From the NCBI GenBank assembly GCA_031280335.1, contig JAITGZ010000056.1:1-19062 (forward strand): a stretch of 19,062 nt of DNA. Direction: 5' to 3'. The position numbers were made by a program, and so were the translations under genes. How positions within the stretch are numbered: the first letter of the stretch is position 1; each line of letters opens with the position of its first letter. The stretch is from Deltaproteobacteria bacterium (GTDB lineage Bacteria; Desulfobacterota; Desulfovibrionia; Desulfovibrionales; Desulfovibrionaceae). Positions 1-6,562 of this stretch are shown here, piece by piece. Below the pieces are notes generated by a model that saw only the letters and a program-made list of their open reading frames with translations, did not search any database and was not told the DNA's origin.

Positions 1-8
1 CGCATACG

Positions 9-34
9 TTTTTAGCCGCTTTGCGGCTGAAAAA
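9..34. other. Short A/T-flanked hairpin at left edge
   Basis: A perfect 6-bp stem AGCCGC/GCGGCT with loop TTT (14-28) is flanked by T5 on the left and A5 on the right, so the stem can extend with one bulged G. It may be the end of a transcript from a gene left of the window. No clean U-tract follows the stem on either strand, so a terminator call is not secure. Confidence 0.35.
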
Positions 35-46
35 TAGTAAGGGGGT

Positions 47-93
47 CTGGGGGGAATTATTCCCCCCAGCGGGGTTCGGGGAGGATCCCCGAA
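47..93. repeat. REP-like pair of GC hairpins
   Basis: Two near-perfect palindromes lie back to back. At 47-69 a 10-bp stem CTGGGGGGAA/TTCCCCCCAG has loop TTA. At 75-93 an 8-bp stem TTCGGGGA/TCCCCGAA has loop GGA. Paired G-run/C-run hairpins of this style are typical of dispersed extragenic palindromes. Copy number cannot be judged from a single occurrence. Confidence 0.5.
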
Positions 94-330
94 TTAATCA
101 GTGTTTCCCTAGTTCAGGCCGAAAGACTCCCTCCCTCCAAACTGCAAAATACGCGCCACAATCCGGTGCCGTGCCCGCCCGCAGGAATCACCCAATGGAA
201 AGTTTCAATAAAAACATCATCAATATAAGACCGGACTTCTTAAGCCAGCCGCTGAATCTGAAAACATATCTATAATAATACTCATATGTTGGATATTGTT
301 TACCGTGCGGCGGTCTTCATTGTTTATGCC
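94..330. other. Non-coding region, nothing firm
   Basis: No convincing gene is visible here. The short open frames lack a ribosome site and known protein features. The only structure I can point to is a 7-bp inverted repeat AACATAT (263-269) / ATATGTT (284-290), with half-site centres 21 bp apart, which would suit a dimeric DNA-binding protein. Bases 160-190 weakly resemble the conserved core of a cobalamin riboswitch, but no B12 box was found. Confidence 0.4.
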
Positions 331-374
331 TGTCAAAAATGTCAATTGTCGCAAAAAATTCGACAAAAATGACG
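331..374 (+). promoter_or_regulatory. Candidate activator sites upstream of moeA
   Basis: Two 14-bp blocks, TGTCAAAAATGTCA (331-344) and CGACAAAAATGACG (361-374), share GNCAAAAATGNC and lie 30 bp apart, about three helical turns. Between them TTGTCG (346-351) forms a 6-bp inverted repeat with CGACAA (361-366). The cluster is 90-133 bp upstream of the sigma-54 -24 element, the usual distance for an enhancer-binding activator. The natural candidate protein is the FhlA-type regulator encoded downstream; this link is inference. Confidence 0.5.
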
Positions 375-463
375 AAGCCGTCCCAAACCAAAAATTTGTT
401 TCCCTCTTTGCCCGGCCTGTATTCAAATAACCCGATCCAGCCCGGTCGGCGATAAAAAATTTA

Positions 464-479
464 TGGCATACTTCATGCA
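464..479 (+). promoter_or_regulatory. Sigma-54 (-24/-12) promoter for moeA operon
   Basis: TGGCATACTTCATGCA matches the RpoN consensus TGGCAC-N5-TTGCA closely. The essential GG (465-466) and GC (477-478) are separated by exactly 10 bases. Transcription would begin near 490, leaving a leader of about 80 nt before the moeA start at 569. A sigma-54 activator is the second gene of the downstream operon, which supports a formate- or substrate-inducible, autoregulated unit. Confidence 0.75.
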
Positions 480-520
480 AAAGTCCCTTACCCATTATGC
501 GCGGCGCCGCTTCATGGTTA

Positions 521-545
521 AACTCGCCGCCATGGACGGCGAGTT
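521..545 (+). other. Leader hairpin of moeA mRNA
   Basis: A perfect 9-bp stem AACTCGCCG/CGGCGAGTT with loop CCATGGA lies in the predicted 5' leader, ending 23 bases before the moeA start codon. The self-complementary GCGGCGCCGC at 501-510 adds more structure. The hairpin leaves the ribosome site (561-566) free. It could stabilise the message or take part in control. It is too small to be a complete molybdenum-cofactor riboswitch. Confidence 0.5.
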
Positions 546-568
546 ATTCCCCTACCCTTGGAGAGGAT

Positions 569-1798
569 ATGAAGTCGTGTATGCAGGTGGAGATGGAGGA
601 AGCCGCTGAGATGCTTCTGGTTCACACGCGGGAAATATTTGAACCGGAAAGCATCCCTTTGTTTGGCGCCTTCAACCGTTGCGCCTTTATGGACATACAT
701 GCCTCCATGCCCCAGCCTCCCTTTGACCGGGTGCTGGTGGACGGTTACGCCGTACGGCATGAAGATATTGCTTCGGCGAGTCCTCGTAACCCCGTCAGAT
801 TGCGCGTCACTCAGCATCTTTTTGCGGGCAGCGGTTCCCCAGAGCCTTTAGGCGCGGGGCAAGCGGCCAGGGTCATGACCGGCGCCATGCTCCCTCCAGG
901 CGCGGATTGCGCAATTTGGCAGGAAGATACAGACGGCGGCGAAGAGTCTGTAGTTATTTGCCGCAGCATAAAAAAACATCAAAACTGCCGCCTCCAGGCG
1001 CAGGATATAGTCCTGAACCAGCTTTTGGCGCGGCGCGGGGATGTTCTGCATTCGACCAAGCTGAGTCTTTTGGCCGGTCAAGGGCATACGCATGTGCGCG
1101 TATTCCGCCAACCCAAAGTGGCCGTACTGGCCACCGGGGATGAGCTTTTCCCTGCGGGCTTCCCGCTCCCTCAAGGCAAAATTTACGACATCAGCAACAT
1201 TATGCTGGGTGCCCGGCTATCCGCCATGGGCATGAATGCCGCCCATATTTCCATATGCGGCGACAACATGGATGAATTGCGGAGCAAAATGGGGATACTA
1301 TTGAATGAAAACGATATGCTCATCACAACCGGCGGGACTTCGTCCGGGAAAAAAGACTTTATTCCGGCGGTGGTCTCAGAATTGGCGGCAGAAAATGGAG
1401 GCATAGTTCTGTTTAAGGGGATAAGGATAAAACCGGGCTCTCTTACTTTGGGCATGGTCATGCGCGGCAAGATACTGCTTGGCCTGTCCGGCAATCCTGC
1501 CTCCGCTTTGGCTACTTTTGAGATGCTGGCCGCGCCTGTACTGAAAAAAATGTCCGGTCGCTCGCGTTATTACCTTGAGCGTCAAAAGGGGATTGCCCAA
1601 AATAATTTCGGCAAGTATAAGAAAGATGTCCGGCACTTTGTCATGGCGCAAATGGTCGGCAAAAATGTGTTCATCCGGCAATATAACGGTTCTACAGGCG
1701 CACAGGGAGTCTTTGACGAATACAACTGCTTTGTTGATATTCCGGCCGGTTGTAGGCAGATTCAAAAAGGTATGGAAGTCGATGTAATTCTTGTTTGA
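569..1798 (+). CDS. moeA: Molybdopterin molybdenumtransferase MoeA
   Basis: MoeA inserts molybdate (or tungstate) into adenylylated molybdopterin in the cytoplasm, the step giving molybdenum cofactor. The protein is 409 aa, close to the 411 aa of E. coli MoeA. Family motifs are visible in order: PPFDRVLVDGYAV with Asp58, MTGAMLPPGAD, TGDEL, a CGDN segment, GGTSSGKKD with Asp263, KPGS and SGNPASAL. The acidic and Thr residues important in E. coli MoeA all have counterparts, although the usual GGVSVG reads GGTSSG. I chose the ATG at 569, preceded by GGAGAGG at 560-566; the frame is open from 497, but that start has no ribosome site and sits almost on the predicted transcription start. It is followed by the regulator gene after 57 nt. 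Linkage to fdhD and sel genes suggests a cofactor supply dedicated to formate dehydrogenase, which is inference. Confidence 0.9.
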   Translation: MKSCMQVEMEEAAEMLLVHTREIFEPESIPLFGAFNRCAFMDIHASMPQPPFDRVLVDGYAVRHEDIASASPRNPVRLRVTQHLFAGSGSPEPLGAGQAARVMTGAMLPPGADCAIWQEDTDGGEESVVICRSIKKHQNCRLQAQDIVLNQLLARRGDVLHSTKLSLLAGQGHTHVRVFRQPKVAVLATGDELFPAGFPLPQGKIYDISNIMLGARLSAMGMNAAHISICGDNMDELRSKMGILLNENDMLITTGGTSSGKKDFIPAVVSELAAENGGIVLFKGIRIKPGSLTLGMVMRGKILLGLSGNPASALATFEMLAAPVLKKMSGRSRYYLERQKGIAQNNFGKYKKDVRHFVMAQMVGKNVFIRQYNGSTGAQGVFDEYNCFVDIPAGCRQIQKGMEVDVILV

Positions 1799-1855
1799 AA
1801 TTTTTCATAAAAACAAATTGTGGCATAAATCATACAGACTAAGAGAACATGCAGG

Positions 1856-3997
1856 ATGTCCAATAATTATATTGCCGATATTTGTCTGGACACAGTTTCT
1901 AATATTAGCCGGCAGCTCCCTTTACAAGATGATATTAGATCAATTTTATATGCCATTAAGCAAATATGTCCTCCTATTATTGATTTCCAACGTATCAATT
2001 TGATAATTTTTTCATCTCTACAAGATAATTATACTCTTTATATTCTTGACGGGCATGATGATGAAATATTAATTTCTGAAATATACATCACACCGGGGCA
2101 CGAGCAATTTGAGTTTTGGTCTCAACCCGCAGTGCAAGAATACAATGGTGCCGATTTCATGCGCGTGTTTCCCGAAATTACAAATTTTGAACAATACCGC
2201 AATGCCGTAGACTGCGCCCGCCTGCGTCTCTCAGTACAAGGGATATTGCGCGGAGCCATAGAATTTGTCAAAATTGACGGAAACATTTTTGATAGTGAAA
2301 TGTTGGTATTTTTCAAAATGATCGCCGATCTCGCCGCATCAAATTTAGCCGGAATATTGAAAACTGAATCCATGCAGCGCGAGAAGGCGGGTATTCTCCG
2401 CGAAAAAGAGCACTTGGAGATATTGGTGGATGTGACCAATACAGCCATATCCACGTTGGAAATGGATGAAATGGTCAACGAAGTCGCCGAAAATATCAGC
2501 AAATTTTTCGGCATACGAACATTTGCGCTCATGTTGCTGGACACGGAGCAAAACAGGAATAGTTTCAAATTTCATCCGTCTTGCTGGTTGGCCGACTCTT
2601 TGCATATAAACAATAAATTGTCTTACAGTCTGGAAGGGAGCCAACTGCAAAAAATTATTGAATCCAGCCGCGCCTGCGTGTTGACCCGTGAACGCATTGC
2701 CCGTATTTCGCGCAATGAGCCGGTTCTCTCACTCATCCTGAACGACAGCAATAAAGCTGTCTGTCTCTTCCCTCTAAATTTCGGGCCGCGCTGCCTCGGC
2801 GTTATGGCGCTGGCCCATGAGCATCCGGATATTTTTACGCAGGAATCCATGGAGCTGCTTGGCCAAATTGCCTCGCGCGTGGCCATTGCCGTGCATAATG
2901 CCCTGGAATACCAAAAAATTATCACGCAGAAAGAAGACGTGACCCAGGAGAATGTTTACCTTTCCGACCAAATCCAGGAGTTCGACTCATTTGGAGAAAT
3001 TGTCGGCAAGAGCGACGCCATCCGCCGCGTTTTGGAGCAGGTTGAAATAGTTGCGCCCAGTGACAGTTCGGTGCTTATATTCGGAGAGACGGGCACAGGC
3101 AAGGAGCTTTTCGCCCGCGCCATTCACAATCGCAGCCAGCGCAGAAAGCAGCGTATGATCAAAATGAACTGTGCGTCCATCCCGATTGGACTTTTGGAAA
3201 GCGAGTTATTCGGGCACGAAAAAGGCGCTTTTACGGGTGCGCTGGCACTGCGTAAAGGCCGCTTTGAACTGGCGAATCGCAGCACCCTGATGCTTGATGA
3301 GATAGGTGACATGCCTTTGGCTCTTCAACCAAAGCTGTTGCGGGTTTTACAGGAGCGTGAAATCGAACGCCTTGGCAGCAGTGAAGTCATTCCGGTGGAT
3401 GTGCGCGTAGTGGCCGCAACAAACCGTAATTTGCGGCAAATGGTGACCGCCGGAGAATACCGGCCCGATTTGTTTTACCGCCTGAACGTATTTCCTATAA
3501 CCATCCCTCCTTTGCGGGACCGGCGCGAAGACATCCTTCCCCTGGCTGGCTTTTTTACCAAGAAAGTTGCCAAGATGATGAATCGGAATATTGAAAATAT
3601 CTCCGCTGACGCGCTAAAAAGTCTTTACGAGCATGATTGGCCGGGAAATATCCGTGAACTTGCCAATGTTATAGAGCGTGCGGTCATTTTATCCAGCGGG
3701 ACTACTCTGAATCTTCATCCGCTGGAAACGCATCCTGTGGAACCTGCGCCTGAGCGAGGCGAACTGTTGAAAGATCCGCCCGCCGCGTCAACGTATCTTT
3801 CACGCCATCCCCAACCTGGCGAAAACGCGAAGGAGCGCGACAGAATTATAGCCGCGCTGGCGGAGTCAAACGGAATTGTAGCCGGCCCCAGGGGAGCGGC
3901 CGTCAAGCTCGGCCTAAAACGTACCACACTGCTTTCACGTATGCAGCGCATGGACATAACAGTGCATGACATAAATAGACGATACGTAAAAATTTAA
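1856..3997 (+). CDS. Sigma-54-dependent FhlA-type activator
   Basis: A 713-aa bacterial enhancer-binding protein. Two GAF-like sensor regions (about residues 15-170 and 185-345) precede an AAA+ domain with Walker A GETGTGKE (410-417), the sigma-54-contacting GAFTGA loop (457-462) and Walker B Asp481-Glu482. A Fis-type helix-turn-helix lies near 676-702 (GAAVKLGLKRTTLLSRMQ). This GAF-GAF-AAA+-HTH layout is that of FhlA, the formate-responsive activator of formate hydrogenlyase; no response-regulator receiver domain is present. All ATPase motifs look intact, so it should be active. AAGAGA at 1841-1846 is a weak ribosome site for the chosen ATG. The first few hundred bases are strikingly AT-rich. 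Position between moeA and fdhD, with a sigma-54 promoter ahead of the operon, suggests autoregulation. The ligand (formate, molybdate or other) cannot be read from the sequence. Confidence 0.9.
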   Translation: MSNNYIADICLDTVSNISRQLPLQDDIRSILYAIKQICPPIIDFQRINLIIFSSLQDNYTLYILDGHDDEILISEIYITPGHEQFEFWSQPAVQEYNGADFMRVFPEITNFEQYRNAVDCARLRLSVQGILRGAIEFVKIDGNIFDSEMLVFFKMIADLAASNLAGILKTESMQREKAGILREKEHLEILVDVTNTAISTLEMDEMVNEVAENISKFFGIRTFALMLLDTEQNRNSFKFHPSCWLADSLHINNKLSYSLEGSQLQKIIESSRACVLTRERIARISRNEPVLSLILNDSNKAVCLFPLNFGPRCLGVMALAHEHPDIFTQESMELLGQIASRVAIAVHNALEYQKIITQKEDVTQENVYLSDQIQEFDSFGEIVGKSDAIRRVLEQVEIVAPSDSSVLIFGETGTGKELFARAIHNRSQRRKQRMIKMNCASIPIGLLESELFGHEKGAFTGALALRKGRFELANRSTLMLDEIGDMPLALQPKLLRVLQEREIERLGSSEVIPVDVRVVAATNRNLRQMVTAGEYRPDLFYRLNVFPITIPPLRDRREDILPLAGFFTKKVAKMMNRNIENISADALKSLYEHDWPGNIRELANVIERAVILSSGTTLNLHPLETHPVEPAPERGELLKDPPAASTYLSRHPQPGENAKERDRIIAALAESNGIVAGPRGAAVKLGLKRTTLLSRMQRMDITVHDINRRYVKI

Positions 3998-4012
3998 ATA
4001 CGAGGTTTCATT

Positions 4013-4738
4013 ATGAATATAAGTAAACGTGGTGCCCGCAGGGAAATTTTTGTGAACAGGCCGATTACCCGCATTACGCTCAAAAGTAGAGAGGAGATTG
4101 ACGATATTATACTTTTGGAAGATAGCTATCATTTATATTGCAACGACAAATTTATCACTGAATTGCATTGTTCGCCTGTTAACCTGGAGCAGTTGGCTTT
4201 AGGGCATTTATTCTGCAGACATATGATCACGCAAGGCGATCAGGTTGACATGCTGAGTATAGAATATAACGCCGGTAAAATCTGCGTGACAACCCACCGG
4301 GCCACGACCACGCCAACAGTAAAAGAAGAAACGGAGATTCGTCTTACGGCGGATCAGGTGCATAAACTCCAGGCCGATTTTAACAGCCGCTGCGATTTGT
4401 TTCGCGCCACCGGAGCAATGCACGCTTGCGCCCTGGCGAATCAGGACGGCCTTATCCTGTTTTTGGAAGATATAGCCCGGCACAACGCGCTGGACAAAGT
4501 CATTGGAGAAATGTTGCTGCAAAATATTCCTCCGGATGGCAAAGCCTTGATTTTCAGCGGACGCATGGCGTCTGACATGATGGAGAAATCATGGTGCAGC
4601 GGTGTGAGGCTGTTGATCGCTCCGGGCGCTCCGTCCTTGACCTCCGTAAAGCTGGCCGAGGAAAGAGGCCTTACCCTGCTTGGTTTTGTCCGCCCGGACA
4701 ATATCAATATTTACTCGCACCCGCACAGGGTGGTTTGA
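4013..4738 (+). CDS. fdhD: FdhD-family protein lacking the CxxC motif
   Basis: FdhD binds the bis-MGD cofactor and passes sulfur from the IscS cysteine desulfurase to it, activating formate dehydrogenases. The 241-aa protein keeps the C-terminal family core: LFRATGAMHACAL, LEDIARHNALDKVIG, SGRMASDMMEKS, APGAPSLTSVKLAEERGLTLLGF and the terminal NIYSHP. It lacks the CGxCG loop that carries the two sulfur-relay cysteines in E. coli FdhD; that region reads HRATTTPTVKEETEIRL. Cysteines occur elsewhere instead (residues near 43, 53, 68 and 91, plus SRCDLF, HACAL and SWCSG). It is also shorter than the E. coli protein (277 aa). CGAGG lies 7-8 bases before the ATG, and the gene starts 15 nt after the regulator stop. 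The last 35 bp overlap the convergent selA 3' end. The family call is firm; whether it transfers sulfur is open. Confidence 0.85.
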   Translation: MNISKRGARREIFVNRPITRITLKSREEIDDIILLEDSYHLYCNDKFITELHCSPVNLEQLALGHLFCRHMITQGDQVDMLSIEYNAGKICVTTHRATTTPTVKEETEIRLTADQVHKLQADFNSRCDLFRATGAMHACALANQDGLILFLEDIARHNALDKVIGEMLLQNIPPDGKALIFSGRMASDMMEKSWCSGVRLLIAPGAPSLTSVKLAEERGLTLLGFVRPDNINIYSHPHRVV

Positions 4739-6212
4739 ACATTGGGGCGGCGGTTTGGGCGAGAACAGCTGCGGCAAGCGGGATCTCCCTGTCATCCAAA
4801 GTGCGAAGATCCAGGCGCAGGGCATTGTCTTCCACGCGGGCTAGAAGGGGCGGTTTCGTTTGCAAAAGCATTTTCTGGAGATGGGCGGGGTTGAAGTGGG
4901 GAGAGGGGTGCGCCATCGTTGTCAGCCAGGTGGGCAAATTCATTTCTGGAAAGGCGCCTCCTCCCACTTGGGAGATGCCGGAACGAACCGCCACGAGCCA
5001 GCCGTCTTTTTGCGCGGGCAGTGTTTTTTTCAGGAGGCGGGCCAGTTTGCGCGCGCGCGGGAGAAGCTCATCGGCCGTAGTAGTCATCATGCGCAGCGTG
5101 GGGATGCGAGTTCTAGCCAGTGTGGGTTCAAGGTAAAGGCGCAAAGTCGCTTCCAGCGCGGCCAAATTTAATTTATCCATGCGCAGGGCGCGGAGTAGGG
5201 GATTTTTTGCGATTTGCTCGATGTACTTCAGTTTACCCGCGATAATCCCGGCTTGAGGGCCTCCCAGAACCTTGTCGCCGCTGAAGGTGACAATGTCCGC
5301 TCCATCGGCGATAACTTTGGCGACAGCCGGTTCGGCACCAAGGTGGGGGAAGCCTTGGGCCGCTAAATCAACAAGCACTCCGCTGCCTAAATCTTCAATG
5401 AAAGGCAGGCTGGCGGAGTTGGCCAGCGCGGCGAGTTCAGCCCTGCCGGCTTCCTGGGTAAAGCCGATAATACGGTAATTGGAAGTATGCACTTTCAAAA
5501 TTGCGCCGGTATGCTCCGAAAGCGCGAGCCGAAAATCGGAAAGATGCGTACGGTTGGTTGTGCCTACTTCCCGGAGCAGGCAGCCGCTTTTTTTTATTAC
5601 ATCGGGGATGCGAAAGTTTCCGCCTATCTCTACCAGTTCCCCCCGAGAGACAATTACTTCGCGATCCCTGCATAAGGTGTCCAGCACCAGCAGCACCGCC
5701 GCAGCATTGTTGTTTACCGCCAAGGCGGCCTGCGCGCCGGTCATCCGGCATATCAGAGACGCCACATGGCTGTGCCTGCTGCCGCGCGTTCCTTTTTGCA
5801 GATCAAATTCCAGGTTGGACGGGTAGCGGGCCGCTTCGGCCACAGCTGTCACGGCCTCTTCCGCCAGTCGGCTGCGTCCCAGATTGGTATGGATGATAAT
5901 ACCGGTGGCGTTCAAAACGCGGCGCAGGCTTGGACTGGTCCGCCGTATCGCATATTCGACCAGGTCCGGCAGCAGGGCCGGAAGCGACAGAAGGCTTGAA
6001 TCTGTAATTTCCCCTTCTCTTATCGCAATCCGGCAATTATCCAAAAAATTTTCCACACTTTCACGCAAGAGGGTACGCGGTACATCGGCCAGCGAAGAGA
6101 GGCAAGGCGCCGCCCAAGGTTCGTCGGCATGGTATCCGGCGTTGGTGATGCAGTTAAGCAAAACACTCATGGACGGCAGGGCGCGATACAAAAGATTTTG
6201 ATTTTCAGGCAT
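4704..6212 (-). CDS. selA: L-seryl-tRNA(Sec) selenium transferase SelA
   Basis: SelA is a cytoplasmic PLP enzyme that converts seryl-tRNA(Sec) to selenocysteinyl-tRNA(Sec), using selenophosphate from SelD. The 502-aa product has the usual layout: an N-terminal tRNA-contacting region, the RRVLNATGIIIHTNLGRSRL motif, and the PLP lysine in SGDKVLGGPQAG (Lys314). I chose the ATG at 6212 because GAGGAG at 6219-6224 sits 6 bases ahead; the open frame extends 12 codons upstream to 6248 without a better site. The gene points away from selC and selB, and its 3' end runs into the end of fdhD. All core motifs look intact. Confidence 0.95.
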   Translation of the reverse strand: MPENQNLLYRALPSMSVLLNCITNAGYHADEPWAAPCLSSLADVPRTLLRESVENFLDNCRIAIREGEITDSSLLSLPALLPDLVEYAIRRTSPSLRRVLNATGIIIHTNLGRSRLAEEAVTAVAEAARYPSNLEFDLQKGTRGSRHSHVASLICRMTGAQAALAVNNNAAAVLLVLDTLCRDREVIVSRGELVEIGGNFRIPDVIKKSGCLLREVGTTNRTHLSDFRLALSEHTGAILKVHTSNYRIIGFTQEAGRAELAALANSASLPFIEDLGSGVLVDLAAQGFPHLGAEPAVAKVIADGADIVTFSGDKVLGGPQAGIIAGKLKYIEQIAKNPLLRALRMDKLNLAALEATLRLYLEPTLARTRIPTLRMMTTTADELLPRARKLARLLKKTLPAQKDGWLVAVRSGISQVGGGAFPEMNLPTWLTTMAHPSPHFNPAHLQKMLLQTKPPLLARVEDNALRLDLRTLDDREIPLAAAVLAQTAAPMFKPPCAGASKY

Positions 6213-6241
6213 ATAACACTCCTCAAAATAGACCAAGAATC

Positions 6242-6281
6242 TGTCCATAAATAATTTTTATGGATAATTCCTGAATGGACA
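6242..6281. promoter_or_regulatory. Nested inverted repeats between selA and selC
   Basis: A perfect palindrome TCCATAAA/TTTATGGA with a 5-base centre occupies 6244-6264. A further copy, ATGGACA (6275-6281), pairs with TGTCCAT (6242-6248). On the minus strand the palindrome overlaps a weak promoter (TTGTCC, 16-17 bases, an A-rich -10) that would serve selA. It could therefore be an operator or an mRNA leader structure with alternative pairings. No regulator can be named. Confidence 0.4.
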
Positions 6282-6302
6282 AGCGCTGCGGTTCGGTGTC
6301 TC

Positions 6303-6331
6303 TTGACTTTTCCGACCTGTAAGGATAAAAG
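6303..6331 (+). promoter_or_regulatory. Sigma-70-like promoter of selC
   Basis: TTGACT (6303-6308), a 17-base spacer and TAAAAG (6326-6331) match the -35/-10 consensus at five and four of six positions. Initiation would fall near 6338, about 9 bases before the mature tRNA 5' end, a short leader suitable for RNase P processing. Confidence 0.5.
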
Positions 6332-6346
6332 AAAAAGAGTATTTAG

Positions 6347-6440
6347 GGAAGCGTTTCGTCACCGGTGTGGCGCCTGGTCTTCAAAACCAGTGGACGGCAG
6401 CAATGCCGTTGGTAGGTTCGACCCCTACACGCTTCCGCCA
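6347..6440 (+). tRNA. selC: tRNA-Sec (UCA anticodon)
   Basis: A 94-nt selenocysteine tRNA that decodes UGA. The 8-bp acceptor stem GGAAGCGT/ACGCTTCC is perfect and is followed by discriminator G and an encoded CCA. The anticodon stem CTGGT/ACCAG encloses loop CTTCAAA with anticodon TCA at 6381-6383. A long extra arm (ACGGC/GCCGT) and a 5-bp T stem GTAGG/CCTAC with loop TTCGACC complete the fold. The 8+5 acceptor/T arrangement and long extra arm are diagnostic of bacterial tRNA-Sec. It lies between selA and selB. Confidence 0.97.
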
Positions 6441-6478
6441 AATATTTTTTGGACTGGTTGGCACCTGCTTCCTGTTTT

Positions 6479-6508
6479 CGCCGCAATATCTTGTGGCGGA
6501 GTCTTTTT
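6479..6508 (+). terminator. Hairpin plus T-tract between selC and selB
   Basis: CGCCGCAA/TTGTGGCG forms an 8-bp stem (one G-U pair) with loop TATC at 6479-6498. It is followed after three bases by TCTTTTT (6502-6508). This resembles a weak intrinsic terminator and would end part of the selC transcript or attenuate read-through into selB, which starts 54 bases later. No separate promoter for selB is evident. Confidence 0.45.
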
Positions 6509-6562
6509 GTACCCGCTTTATTTACGCGCCGCGAACCTGCCTGCGGACGCGGAGGAGAGAAA

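Noticed and set aside
220..495. Minus-strand 91-aa open frame across the moeA upstream region
   Set aside because: It covers the sigma-54 promoter and activator repeats, has no ribosome site and shows no family features.
1821..1836. TGGCATAAATCATACA before the regulator gene resembles the moeA sigma-54 promoter
   Set aside because: It lacks the -12 GC dinucleotide. The regulator is more simply read from the moeA promoter.
4591..5136. Plus-strand 181-aa open frame over the fdhD/selA junction
   Set aside because: It overlaps two firmly identified genes, with Arg/Ser-rich, non-conserved composition typical of a shadow frame.
6459..6474. TGGCACCTGCTTCCT looks like a sigma-54 -24 element before selB
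   Set aside because: The -12 GC is missing at the required spacing, so it does not satisfy the consensus.
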